From contig JAMSLZ010000017.1 of NCBI GenBank assembly GCA_026027325.1, positions 372,001 through 436,000 of the forward strand: 64,000 nt of DNA, read 5' to 3'. Positions 23,045 through 34,560 of this stretch are shown piece by piece (the stretch's first letter is position 1; each line of letters begins with the position of its first letter). The notes beneath the pieces were generated by a model. That model was not told the DNA's origin. It did no database searches and saw only the letters and a list, made by a program, of their open reading frames with translations. The position numbers and the translations under genes were made by a program. This stretch comes from Actinomucor elegans. Lineage: Eukaryota; Mucoromycota; Mucoromycetes; Mucorales; Mucoraceae.

Positions 23045-23889
23045 TTACTGCAACAAGTATGCAGCAATGACAAGACTAAGGCCTACAATGACATTAGGCA
23101 TTTGATACGTGGCAAAAGAGCCACTTGCGACAACGGAAGCTGAGGCGGTCGGTAAGTCTATAAAAAAGATTATTAGTATATCTTATATACCCTTGATTGA
23201 ACGCAATAATAACTTACGGCTAGAAGAACTGTGACCCCAAACAGATGCAGATGGCCATCCAGATGACTGAGACCACAATATGGAAGATTGGTGTGGAACA
23301 AAAGTAGAAGAAGGAGCATAATATGTAGATGTGGTGGGCCGTACTGCCGAAGATTGTCTGTTCACCCAAGACATAGCAGAAGTTGGCTGAGCACTGCTCC
23401 ATATGCTAGAGGACATAGCCTCAATATCAATATCACCCAAAGTGCTAGATGGCGTAGCTTCAGCATCTATATCGTTCAAAATACCGGAAGGTGTAGCCTT
23501 AACATCTACATCACCTAAAGCACCAGAAGGTGTCGCTTTAGCATCGATATCATCCAAAGTACCAGAAGATGTAGCCTTAACGTTGATATCGCCCAAAGTG
23601 ATGGAAGGTGTAGTCTTAACATTGCTATCAGATTTCTTGTCAGGCCAAAAGTCCGAGATACAGCTATTGTAACAATCATCATTATTACATTCAGATATGC
23701 ATTTGCTAGTGTTTCCAACTAGTATCAAGTAGGATTGTATGTCAGCAACGTAAAAGTCTTTATATAATAGCTATTCAGCTTACCGCAATTGTTGATACAG
23801 CTAATATCAGAAAGTTCACAATCACATTCAGATTTTACAAATGACATAGCGAGAGCAGCAATGGAGTCGGCAGAATAATCGACCTTCAT
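23045..23889 (-). CDS. Cys-rich, repeat-bearing GPI-type cell-surface protein
   Basis: Three exons, 23889-23784, 23718-23218 and 23157-23045, 239 residues. The N-terminal part has eight or more closely spaced cysteines (CDCELSDISCINNC, then CISECNNDDCYNSC). Five degenerate 13-residue repeats follow (pattern TPSxTLGDIDVKA), then a Ser/Thr/Trp-rich stalk. The C-terminal hydrophobic tail (VIVGLSLVIAAYLLQ) follows small residues, fitting a GPI-attachment signal. The N-terminus (MKVDYSADSIAALAMSFV) is only weakly hydrophobic, so secretion is not fully convincing. A TATA-like element lies about 60 bp upstream of the ATG. Likely a wall or membrane-surface protein of a lineage-specific family; no enzyme domain. 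Confidence 0.7.
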
Positions 23890-24629
23890 TTCAATTATTA
23901 TTAGCAGTAAATAGTTTGATGAACAGAAGCAGTAATTGAAAACAAAGGTTTATATAGAGAATTCTTCAAACAGGATATACGATGTATTTGCTATCACCTT
24001 CCTCACGCTGATGATTTTAATATCTGCACCTCTATTCTCCTCTTTATTGCTCATTTAAGCAGCCGTTGATTCCTTAATTTCATATATACGCCTAGATTTC
24101 ATAGAATAAACCTCCCACTATTTCTAAAATTAATAGAATGACAAGGGATATGCTTGTAAAGACTATTATGGCTCGTTTGTAACTAGATCCTAAAACACAT
24201 TAGATTTACTTTCAATAGCACGATCTATTACCATAATCATATCGAAATTCTTCATCATGTCTTGGTGTAATCAGTGTCGGCCAGTCCGACTTGTGTTACT
24301 GTAACAATAGGGAGCTGGTATATTCGAAAATATTATTGTACCTGTTCACTTTTTAACTAGCAAGAAGCCCAATTCAATCCCTCGAACCGCTGATAGGCTT
24401 TAACTCATTAATTGTAAAGCCTTGAAGCCTGCTGTCACATCTAAAGAGTTAGACTAGTTTCTTGCCGAGTGAACAGCCAAGGTTTCTTTCTTTTCTCATT
24501 TTAGAAGGTGACTCACAGAAAATAACGTTAATATAAAAAGTCACATTAGGATCGCACAACGAACAGAATTCTTTTCTCCATTATCAACATTCATATTCTT
24601 GGACGAGATCAATAGGAATATACGATACA
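23890..24629. other. Divergent intergenic region
   Basis: About 740 bp between the surface-protein gene (-) and the YdcZ-type gene (+); shared promoter region with no open frame of note. Confidence 0.5.
23947..23958 (-). promoter_or_regulatory. TATA-like element
   Basis: TCTATATAAACC on the minus strand, about 60 bp upstream of the surface-protein ATG; it argues against an extra upstream coding exon. Confidence 0.5.
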
Positions 24630-25331
24630 ATGGCCACTGATATACTCGATAATCAAGTATTTTCTGGATTTCTTCTGGTTATTGCAGGCTGTTCGCTTGC
24701 GCTACAGTCTGGTATGTACGTTTAAATGATGATTTTCCTATCTGACCTATCAAAATAGGATGTAATGCTACATTAACAAGATATGGAGGCAGATCGTTTT
24801 CATCCGTAATGTCATTTGGAGTTGGTTTATTGTGTTGTTTCATATTTTTTGGTGTTGATGTTGGCGTATTAAATACCCCTTTACCTCAAAAGACTTTGTT
24901 AGGTGAGTCACTCCTATGGCGTAACTATAGTTAAAGACATAAAAAAAAAAAAAACTGACCAAACTTGAAAAGATGCGCCGGGATATGCCTGGATCGGTAA
25001 GAACTTCAGTCGTACCGTGTTTTGATCCGCTCTAATATCTGTTGAATTTATAGGAGGTATATGTGGTTTCTTTTATGTAGCATCAAATATCTTGGCCGTA
25101 CCTCGATTAGGCGTAGGTACTTCATTGGCATTATTTGTTTGTGCGCAGGTACATACTAAATCAATATTCTGTTTGGGAGACCCTTGCAATAATTTCTGTT
25201 ATTAGGTCATAACTTCATGTATTGTGGATAATTGGGGCCTTGTTGGCGTAGAAGTGAGGCCATATACCGTCGCTAGAATTCTTGCTTCTCTAGGTGCTGT
25301 TTTTTGCGTTTTTGTAATTACAAAGTATTAG
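24630..25331 (+). CDS. YdcZ/DUF606-type membrane protein of the DMT superfamily
   Basis: Five small exons: 24630-24711, 24759-24902, 24973-24996, 25054-25148 and 25206-25331, 156 residues; exon 3 is only 24 bp. Four to five hydrophobic segments are visible: GFLLVIAGCSLALQSGCNA, MSFGVGLLCCFIFFGV, WIGGICGFFYVASNILAV, SLALFVCAQVITSCIVD and ILASLGAVFCVFVIT. The blocks R(L/I)...GG.FS, NTPLPQ and PGYAWIGGICGFFYV match YdcZ-type half-size drug/metabolite transporters known in bacteria and fungi. These small four- to five-helix proteins are expected to work as dimers; the substrate is unknown. All splice phases agree, so the gene looks intact. Confidence 0.82.
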
Positions 25332-26966
25332 CAATAAAGAGGTTGATCCTGATTAGACTTTATTTTTTGATGTTTCAATGGAAGTATAGGCATTGGACTA
25401 GTACTATCAAAGAATTTGTAGAGAATACACTTGCATGTTGGATTGTTTAAAGACCATGTAGTATTTCATTTGAAATTATCGATTTTCATTGACAAGGCAT
25501 CGACACAAGATTTACTAATTTTTTTTTTGTGTATGAAAAGCCTATCTATATATACTTGAAAAAGTAAGAAATATAATTGTACTATGAATCATGTCTGGAA
25601 AATGTCATTTACACTGTAAAAAACCAGATAAAAAGGTATGTTAGTAGCCTAGGATTGCTTATTTTTTTCCCTGTTGCTCAGAGGCCCAAATAGTTTTTAC
25701 ATTAATATTAACCCTGTTTTTTGCAAGACACAATAATATACAAAAAGTGAATTAATATAACATGCATGAAATTGGATTTCTTATTGAATTATGTAACCAT
25801 TGTTCTATATATCCTTACTTCTAAGGAGTTTTCTTTCATTGATTTTTTAAAATACATAAAAAAAAAATTGGAGACAATACTTGCAGTCATTGATAGATAA
25901 TCAATCATGTTTATAAATTATGCCTCATCCTCAATCTCAAGAAAATAGAAGTTTTAAATCTTTCTCGAGGCAACATCCTCAGTTTTTTATTCAAAATCTC
26001 ATTTTTAGATCTTTAAACCGATCTCAGCTAAATGTCGCATCTAATGCATAATTCGTGTTCAAAATGAACTATTACATTTACTGTATCCTCTATTAAAATC
26101 AAGTTCGATAAATACATATAGTTACTGATTAACAGTACATTATAAATATATTTCACTGGAACAATGAGCACTCATCTCCAGATCTCTTTGTCGATTTCCG
26201 TCAAAAGTCGCATCCAACAAGTATTTCATATACAAAATGAGCCACTGGATTTATTGAAACGTTTGTTTAAATAGTTATGGAATAGATGTACTATGTTTTC
26301 CCGAATGGCGCTATTTGGACTGTAAAAGTGATTGCATTTCGTTAATATAATAGACAGCATTATTCAAACTCAATTTAGTTCAAACGCTCCACAATCCAAA
26401 TAGCACCATCCTATTTCCTAATTGCCGTCTAAAAAATTCAAGACATTATAGCGTTACTTGAAATTAAACTGCAATTTGATTGGTAGGATAAGACAAAACA
26501 GTAAAATGATCAAAATCCAAGTGTGGAAGAAACGTTTCACGGCAGGAGTTTTCCTATTCTCTATAGAAACCCCAGAATACGGATCAGCGGTAATTACAAT
26601 GCCGAGATTAACCCCTCAACCAAGATGATGTGCTTTATAAAGATGGATCTGACATATAATAATCCACTCAATAGAAGGAGAGTCGATATTGGTTTCAAAC
26701 TAAAGCCTTGTTAGACCAGCTAATGCTCAACAAAATCAATAATAAATGAGGTATTTCTTCATATTATTCTACCCACGTAAATACAAGTTAGTTTGCAAGT
26801 GTTGTGTTTTTCTTATGAGGTGTGATTGGACGAAAAAAATAGGGTAAGGCCCGTGGATAAACGTTGCTAGTTCCATTGTCTTCCAGGCACTCCGACATGA
26901 GAAATAATTCTATAAATTAAAACAATTTAATTTTCCCAGGTAATCCCTTTGAGTTCATACTACATA
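25332..26966. other. Intergenic region
   Basis: Contains the inverted-orientation repeat pair at 26,010-26,285. A 63-codon open frame at 26,523-26,714 has no recognisable feature. The last 100 bp are bZIP promoter or leader. Confidence 0.5.
26010..26285 (-). repeat. Intergenic repeat, head-to-tail pair (reverse)
   Basis: Cores TGTCGCATCTAATGC (GCATCT at 26037) and AGTCGCATCCAAC (GCATCC at 26210), 173 bp apart. Both are followed by (TTCA/TACA)AAATGA and a TGGATTTA/CATTTACTG-like block, and preceded by a GATCT/GATCTC-containing tail. Confidence 0.78.
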
Positions 26967-28537
26967 ATGTCCATGGCATCTAGTGGAGTACCAGACGAGC
27001 CGCCTCAAAGTCGGTTCACATTTCAACATTTTGATCAGGAATGCGACTTTGGGGTCGAAAATGCTGATGGAGAACGAGTCAGAAAGCGAAAGAAGCCTGG
27101 GCGTAAACCTAACCCACCCACGTTACAAGAGAGAAGAGCTCAAAATCGAGCTGCGCAAAAAGCTTTTCGAGAAAGAGAACAGCAACGACGTGAAGAGAAA
27201 GAACGACAGTGGAGAGTCTATAATGAAGAAATCAAAAGTCTAAAGGAACAGTTAGCAGCTACACAGTACGAGGCCAAGTATTTGAAGGCTTGTGTGCTTC
27301 ATTTAACTTTGGCTTGCTTGATCCATCGAGGATCAGTGCCTCACATTTGGACAGAATCTCGAATCATTCCTAGCAATAGTCATGGTGAATACAAGAAGCC
27401 CGTGTTTGCACCATATGGACAAAACATTATCAATGAAGCTTACCAGACACCAGCGCTACTGGACATGTTATTAGAAAATCACCATATTGTTGATTTCGAG
27501 AAGGCAGCGGCATGTACTTCGCAGCAGAGTGCATTTATCAACTATAAGAAAAGACGTGGAGATGATCCAAACCTTAGTTTTTCTGCTTATCAAACTTATA
27601 TCTCACAAGATATAATTCTCATGAACAGAAGTTCTCAGGAACCCAAGCATAGTTTTCCTAAACCAAAAAAGAGAAGACGGTCATCAAGTGCTGCCTCTTC
27701 ACAGTCATCGTCTATACCTAACAATCTATCACCGCCCCCATCTTTAGCTGTGCCTGAAGATCCATTGTCGTATCAAGAGAATAGTCAGCAAAAACAGCAA
27801 GCCGACAATAGTAGTAGTAATATGCACAATTCTTATAATAGCGATAGCCAAGCGTTAACAGTCCATAAGAAGCCAGTTGTAGGCGTGATATTTGAACCGC
27901 CGCCATTAAGAACATCTGAAGATTTTGTGAATATGCCAACCTTACAAGCTTTGCATATCTTGAGGCTTCAATTAAAACTTGGCAGTATTCTTGGTAACAT
28001 GACAGCGGCTACTCTATTACCTAGTAAGTGTCTTGTGAATGGATTCAATTTATGTTGCTAACATGTGAAACAGCTGCATTACAACGCGTAATTCCTCATG
28101 ATATTCGAATCGATTATATACCAGGTGCAGCTATTCGAGATCGACTCATTATTTTTCAAGACTATTTCAATATGGATGATTGCTTTACATTCTTGACTCA
28201 AAATACTATTTTCGTTGGTGGTGATGTACGCGACAAAAGAAACTGGGTTGTTCGTCCCGAGTATTCCATGAAATTCTGGTTCTTATCTCATCAATTAGTG
28301 GACAACAGCTACGACGATACTCTTGTCAAGCAAGATGTAGAAATTATTAATGAAGAATACATGAATAATAGTGATTCAAGCGATGCAGAGGAAATAATTC
28401 CTCTGAAATCGTCATCTGAAAAGAAGCAGCCTAGTAGACAGCAACAGCAGTATATACCAAACATCAACCCCAATGATAACTCTCATCTGAACATGGATAG
28501 CTCCCATATTCAAAATGTATATTTTAGAGAGATATAG
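26967..28537 (+). CDS. bZIP transcription factor with DUF3425 domain
   Basis: Two exons, 26967-28023 and 28074-28537, 506 residues. The first true ATG is 26967 (MSMASSGVPDEPP). An AP-1-like basic region at about 55-80 reads ERRAQNRAAQKAFREREQ, followed by a short zipper (EEIKSLKEQLAATQYEAKYL). The middle is Ser/Gln/Asn-rich with a probable nuclear signal (KPKKRRRS). Across the intron lies the fungal DUF3425 module: LGNMTAATLLP, then VIPHDIRIDYIPGAAIRDRL and GGDVRDKRNWVVRPEYSMKF. This architecture is common in fungal bZIPs of unknown regulon; members act in stress and nutrient responses. The tail (KKQPSRQQQQ...) is low complexity. Confidence 0.88.
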
Positions 28538-28547
28538 AGCCAGCCTT

Positions 28548-28748
28548 TTATACATATACCTTACTCAGTTCTGAAAAATAAATACAACGTGTTAAATAAT
28601 TCTTGCCGACTTCTCTTAAATTATATCTCAATCGAATTAACTTGGAACGCTGTTCTTTGGATGCGACCTTTTCTTCAACAACGTTTTTGACAAAATACAC
28701 TACTTTTCCCTCTTCAAATTGTTTGATGGAGATATACAAAAGCTCCAT
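28548..28748 (-). CDS. Small ORF of unknown function
   Basis: A 66-codon frame (MELLYISIKQFEEGKVVYF...) with ordinary amino-acid composition, ending about 10 bp from the bZIP stop on the other strand. It has no recognised domain, signal peptide or intron. It may be chance or a relic; reported because it lies right beside a gene and is less AT-biased than neighbouring frames. Confidence 0.2.
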   Translation of the reverse strand: MELLYISIKQFEEGKVVYFVKNVVEEKVASKEQRSKLIRLRYNLREVGKNYLTRCIYFSELSKVYV

Positions 28749-30690
28749 ACATTACTGTTTAATGTAAATACATTATTATTTGCGTTTATAAAGACATATC
28801 ACTGAAAGAATGCCATACAATGCTGAAAGAAGCCGATTTAAGACATCTGCGTAATTAACTGTTTTTCTGCAAAGGTACCTTTGCTCATAAAGTTTATCTT
28901 CATGATCTCACTTTAAATCGAGGTCTTTCAGCTTTATACACCGTTATTTTTTTATATCTCTCTACAACAGAAAGTAGTGCACGAGACAGTCATGTATCCA
29001 TAGCAAATTGTAATATATAAAGCCCTTGTATGCCTCATTAAAGTAAATGGAAGAGTGTAGGAGATCAAATATATTGATCTAATTGAGGCATTTTTGAAAA
29101 ATAGTACAGTAATAATGATACAGGAATTTGAAAGCCGCATGACGAATGACTCTGAAAGAATCCGTAAATACAAAGGTCAAGCTTGCATTTGACTGTAGGA
29201 CAAACGTTTTCCATTTTCACCACATATCTGCTTATGATATTATGAATGTCGAGTAAAGACAGATATAACTTGATACATACTATATACAACTAATTAGTTC
29301 CATAAAAAGAGGCACATATCGTTCTATATAGTTCAAGCATACATCTTGATCCACATAAGAAAAACATGTATGTAACACGCCTCAGATTAAATCCATTCAA
29401 CTTGGTATACGCTATAAATATAGAGTATGGCACTTTCCATAATACACACATTAATATATTACAAGTTCTGACATTCATTGATCTATTATGAGCCTAAATA
29501 AATCTCACAGCGCAAACACAATGTGCAATATTGAAGTTAGTAAACGAAATAATTCGATATAAAAGATTTTTGTTCAAAGTACTAATGTCCATAATTCTGG
29601 ACTCTAAACTAAAATGCGGACAGTGAGAGTGTAAAACCTTACACCTGGAAAGGGCTTGCTAGTCGTACTATAATATAGCACAAAAGTTTGTGAATCCAGC
29701 GACTTTACGTCACCTGCCAATAATACTTATCCGCTGTTCTATGCATAGAATATCAAAGAATCAAACTAGCAAAGTGATTATTTTGGCAAGCATAACAAGA
29801 ATACCAATTTATCTTATCTGAAACTGGACTTGTATATACATAAAGATAAATATCTTTCTGCAGATGTTTTATGCCTGAACTGTCCCTTATTCTTCCAAAG
29901 AGCCCTTTTCTTATAAATAAGCTTTATTTCCAAAATAGCGCAAAGTGAAACTCTAAAGCCTTACACAGGATATTAATAAAAACTAACGGTGCCTTCTTTT
30001 AGTAATGCTGACCAGGCGGTAAAACACATAACCGCCACGTTGGATTGCTAGCTCAGTTAGAAATTGATCATATGACTGCATTATACATATCTGACCGCTA
30101 CTTCAGAAGAACCTTAAAGTGGTAGAAATAGATTCAATTGCCATTATTCGACATGGATGCTGATAATAGACCGAGTACACAGAATTATGCAAACCTTGCC
30201 ATTTGAGTAACAGCATATGTAATATGTGGATGAACCAATGTGTGAATACAAGATGGGCTGATTAAATAATATCTTGCATAAACAGTCGTCTTTACCTAAT
30301 GCAATCAAACAAATGTCGTAATCTGTCAAATAATACAAAGTAACTTGGTTCAATGAATAATAGAAGTGAATAAAGAGGCATTGTAAGCTGGAAATTGATG
30401 TGTGTATGGATCAGATACTTTTAGACTCCTTTGCCTAGACCAGATGCCATCATCATATAATGTCATTAAGTCACTGTAGCAAGTACCTGCATATCATGTC
30501 AGCCTCACTGTTTTCACGATCAATGTAACGCATCCGAAGACTATTATTAGGTTGATTGTGTTCCAGTTAGTATACCCTTCTAGAAAGTAAAAATAGTATA
30601 ATATGTAAAGAAGAAACTCAACAAGACAGTCTCATTGAAAGTTTATTCTTGCTAAGTATAAGCTCAATGCTTCTATTGTAGCTGTGCAAA
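28749..30690. other. Intergenic region
   Basis: About 2 kb with only short frames on the minus strand (for example around 29,065-29,289) that match nothing I recognise. An isolated tRNA-like A-box at 30,048-30,060 has no supporting structure. Confidence 0.45.
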
Positions 30691-30694
30691 AGAG

Positions 30695-30703
30695 TATATA
30701 AAG
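30695..30703 (+). promoter_or_regulatory. TATA box of the small secreted protein gene
   Basis: TATATAAAG about 98 bp upstream of the ATG at 30793, followed by a leader carrying ACA/ACT triplet runs. Confidence 0.65.
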
Positions 30704-30736
30704 AGGCTGTTTTACTCTGTTTCTTCTCTTCATTAC

Positions 30737-30785
30737 AAACAACAACAACAACTACTACTACTACTACTACTACTACTACAACAAC
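30737..30785 (+). repeat. ACA/ACT trinucleotide microsatellite in the 5' leader
   Basis: A run of ACA units, about eleven ACT units and further ACA units ends 10 bp before the start codon of the Kre9-like gene. Confidence 0.9.
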
Positions 30786-30792
30786 TAGCAAT

Positions 30793-31215
30793 ATGGTCGC
30801 TCTTACTCTCTTCAAGTCTGCTACCCTCTTGGCCTTCGTTTCCTCTTTGGTCTCTGCTGCTCCTGCTACTGATGGCTGTAAGGATTTCCGCATCACATCT
30901 CCTCATTCTTACTTCACCACTACTGCTGGTCAATGCTACCAAGTTTCTTATGACTTCGGAGGTACTGCTCCCTCTGGCTGGATTACTGTCGACCTCATTG
31001 AACATGGTACCAACAAATTCATCAAGAACATGGTCAGCAAAGCTCCTGCTTCTGGTATTAGTACTCCTTGGTTCAATGTCGACCTTGGCAAGAACAAAAA
31101 GACCAGTGACTATTATTTCAAGGTCACTTACGGTCCCAACTGTAAGCCTGTCAACTCTACTCACTTCCATGTCATTTATAACCCCAACTCTGGTCCTGCT
31201 ACCTGCCCCAACTAA
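30793..31215 (+). CDS. Small secreted Kre9/Knh1-like Ig-fold protein (copy 1)
   Basis: Single exon, 140 residues. A classic signal peptide (MVALTLFKSATLLAFVSSLV, cleavage near SAAPA) is followed by one domain: CKDFRITSPHSYFTTTAGQ, then CYQVSYDFGG, VDLIEHGTNKFIKNMV and SDYYFKVTYG, ending PATCPN. The ITSP...AGQC.QVSYD...DL pattern resembles the N-terminal Ig-like domain of Kre9/Knh1 cell-wall beta-glucan proteins. It has four cysteines and one NST glycosylation site. The codons are strongly biased to C-ending types and a good TATA box precedes it, suggesting high expression. A paralogue lies at 36318-36746. Confidence 0.85.
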   Translation: MVALTLFKSATLLAFVSSLVSAAPATDGCKDFRITSPHSYFTTTAGQCYQVSYDFGGTAPSGWITVDLIEHGTNKFIKNMVSKAPASGISTPWFNVDLGKNKKTSDYYFKVTYGPNCKPVNSTHFHVIYNPNSGPATCPN

Positions 31216-31468
31216 ATAATCTCTATTTAATTTAACTATTTATATCTAATAACATCATAATAAAGTCAGTTTCTTTTAAAGAGAAACTTGATTTGTCGTA
31301 CTAAATGGAACTATTATCTTATGCTACTGCTTGTTCATATAATGGAACGTCGCTGTTGCTTATTAATTTTGACAAGATTGATGAAGAATATGCGGATTTG
31401 CTTATTTCATTCGCTGTCTGAGACTTAATCATTTTTGAGATAATGACTCAACAAAAAATCTTTGAATT
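31216..31468. other. 3' flank of the secreted-protein gene
   Basis: 3' UTR region and unique AT-rich DNA up to the 5' end of the LINE fragment. CTTTGAATT at 31460-31468 is the proposed upstream target-site duplicate. Confidence 0.5.
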
Positions 31469-33339
31469 CTATACATGAAAGCATCTAATTCCCTTCTCAA
31501 TTACCATAAGACACAAGCCTTCTCTCCGTCGGGTGCTCCACTCATGGAATGGAAATCCTTTCTCTTCGAAAAAAATATCACTTCCTGGCATGATCGATCT
31601 TCCGCCAACCCTCTTACATATTTGGGGTTTCCCATCTGTTCAAGCATCACCCAAAGAAATATGGCATTCTCCAGCCTTTATGATAAAATCAAATCCGTTT
31701 CTTTCATCCACTCTTAACGTGCAGTATCAATGCGTGGGCGCGCTACTATCCTCAATACACTCATTTACTCTAAACTATGGCATATCCTACGACTAGCCAT
31801 TTTTACTCAAACACAACTTCTTCGCTTGCAAAGCCTTGGGTCTCAATTTCTTAACAATCGCATTTTTCCTCGCTTATCATTTAGTACTTTCTCTCTATCT
31901 CGTCAACAAGGTGGAGTGGGTCTTCTCGGCCCCGTTAAACAACAAAATGCATTACAATGGCGGTGGATATGTCCACTGATCTTGTCTGAAACAAATTCTA
32001 CCAACAAGCTGCAACCAAGCCTTCCTTTACTGCGACACATACTTAAATACTTCTGCTCTTCAAAAACGTTTCCATCATACCGATATTATCTATTATTTTC
32101 GCACGCTCGACATTCGCACTGGGCGCCATCAACTTCATCTGGTAACAAACCTTTTTAAATATTATAAATAATTTCACAAAAGCCATCGATGCTTTACCAC
32201 GATCTTTTGATCAATGTAATGTCAGCCAATTTACCTGCCTTTCTCTTCCTTTATTTTCAGTACTTAGCTCTTCCTTTCCTGACTCTCACCCTCTAGCTAC
32301 TACCTTTAATCCTCCATATCATCCCGGTATTAAGAAACTCCTAATTCAAGATGTATTTACATTCGTCTTTGAAAATCAAACACTACGTCTTCGGGAAACC
32401 AGAACTGAATTCACGCGATTTCGTAACTTGTCTCGCCTTGCTGCTCAGTTTGTGCGCAACCATCAATTCCTTCTACAGCCATTCTTTTATAACCAATGTC
32501 AACCTTCCTCACGGATGCTACCCTCAACCCAGAACAACATATTTGAAATCAACCTCCAACCTTTCTGTAACCGTCTCGTTCTTCATCACCTTCCTGAACA
32601 ATCAACGATTTCCTTGCGGTCCCAACGATCCAGGACTATCTCCATCAAATCCATCAAATATTACAAATCTCTCCTTCCTACCGTCCAACCATCAACAACC
32701 ACTCTTCTTCCAGCTCAATGGAAACGCTTCTGGTCAATCTCAATCCCTCTTTCCGCTCGCACTGTCTGGTATCGCTGTATTCATAAAAAATTGCCTACCA
32801 AACAGCGTCTACACCAATTAATCCCTATCACCCACCAATCTCCTCTCTGTTCAGTCTATTCTCTAGCCACTACAGAAGATGATTTCCACTTTCTCTTCGC
32901 CTGCCCCCCCAAAACTAGCAGTATGGCAAAACATCTTCCAGGCCTATAACAGAGTCAATCTGTTGAACCCTCCTTGATATCCCAACCACTTTCCTTCTCT
33001 TCCTCTTTGACGAGAGACACCAACCATCCACTCCCCGAAATTGATATCTACCAAATCTTTACGTGCACCTTACTGAGTATTTGGCAAGCTCATTGGCGCC
33101 TCGTTTTCGATAACGTTTCGTTTTCATCGACAAATGTAATTGCTTCCACCTCTAGACTTCTAACCCGACTTAATTTTGAAAGTCAAACTGATTTGGACTA
33201 ACCACATCAACACTCATTTAAACCTTAAACTAATTCTCATATACTCTTTATACCCAATCTTCATTTCCTCTCCAATAACCTTGCGACGATATAAGGATTT
33301 AAAATAAAACCGGAGTTTACTCCCTTACAAAAAAAAAAA
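31469..33339 (+). mobile_element. 5'-truncated L1-like LINE retrotransposon remnant
   Basis: Reading frames with interruptions translate as the end of a non-LTR reverse transcriptase. First LLNYHKTQAFSPSGAPLMEW and NPLTYLGFPI, then RGRATILNTLIYSKLWHIL (thumb region) and QQGGVGLLGPVKQQNALQWR. A distal block ends in a zinc-knuckle-like RTVWYRCIHKKLPTKQRL, SPLCSVYSLA, FHFLFACP. In-frame stops (for example at 31715 and 32156) and frameshifts make it inactive. It ends in an A-run at 33329-33339. CTTTGAA(A)TT occurs both just before the body (31460) and just after the A-run (33340), fitting a target-site duplication. Palm, endonuclease and ORF1 parts are missing. Described as a relic only. Confidence 0.88.
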
Positions 33340-34484
33340 CTTTGAAATTGCATTTAGAATAGTAGCTCAGTATCTATAGATTTTGTTAACTTGAGTTTCT
33401 AAATTTGTCCTTGCTATCTTCTATGGCTACAGCTGTGATTTTAAGGCCTCAAATTATATTTTGTTCGATATATATATATATATATATATATATAAATTAA
33501 GCTTATAACAGAACCATTAGCCTTTTGTAAATAAAGCAATTTTTTCTTTAGCTTTATTCGGTTTACTGCTTAAAGCAATATTATATAAGAAGCACTTTTG
33601 TATTTAAACAATCCTTACCATCGGCGAGACTTTGATAGAGTCTTTCTGAATACACCTTCATTCTATATTCAAAATATTTTTATAAATCCTATACAATATC
33701 TTTCATGACATTTACTCTCTACCAGTAGCAATTGGTAATTTACAACTTGATGCTCGTTTAAACAACCTGTATATTTTTCAAACTATTAATTAGAACCTAA
33801 CGCTACCAATCACATATGTTCCAAAGTCTTTTATAAAATACTAACGTGTTAGCATATTATTCCAATTATAGTAACGCAATCGTATTGAAATGAAACGGGC
33901 TGTTTAAATATGCTGAAGTTGTTTTATTATTATGATAGCAACAATTTAAACCTTGACAAATCTATCAGAGTTTGTAATGATCTCAAACTCTAGTTGAGCA
34001 ATATTACTTTGATTTCTAGGATAAATGCTCGTTGTAATGACATCTCCTGCCTTTTGGAGTACCTGTCAAAATAACATTACAGATATCGAACTCTATAATT
34101 AACGATATATACTCAATCAAGGTAGAACTATCTTAAATAAGTACTAGATGCAAGCAAGTATACACTCGGCAGAAAATTTTGGATTATCAAATTATATATA
34201 ATTCAATGGCAAATGAAAACATGGCTTTTAAATCCTGAATACCCTTAGCTTGACAATTTGTTTTCTGTGACATAAAATACTTACGTTATAGCGATTTCTG
34301 TTTCTCTATAATCCATAACCTTTGAAAGAAAATTGTCATTTGTAACTTTGATTAACAATCTAAGTTTCAGAATCGAATATTCCATCTATTATGGTTATTA
34401 TATTGATTTTAAATGCTCTGGCGATGGCAGAAATCTCAATTTAGAAAATTGGTCTAGCATGTTTTGTCGCTTACAATCTCGGTC

Positions 34485-34560
34485 ACTCTCGGTTAAATGC
34501 AGTGCCTGATCATTATGGCTTGTTCAAAATGGGTAGATGCATCTATTATGCGTCAATCAT
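34485..34560 (-). repeat. Weak copy of the intergenic repeat
   Basis: TCGGTTAAATGCAGTGCCTG followed by TGTTCAAAATGGGTAGATGC matches the family in reverse orientation but is strongly diverged. Confidence 0.4.

Noticed and set aside
30040..30110. tRNA-like start (GGATTGCTAGCTCAGTTAG)
   Set aside because: A D-arm-like A-box is present, but there is no anticodon stem, T-arm or GGTTCGA-type B-box and no acceptor pairing.
30733..31170. 145-codon minus-strand frame opposite the secreted-protein gene
   Set aside because: Caused by the ACT repeat and biased codons of the true gene.
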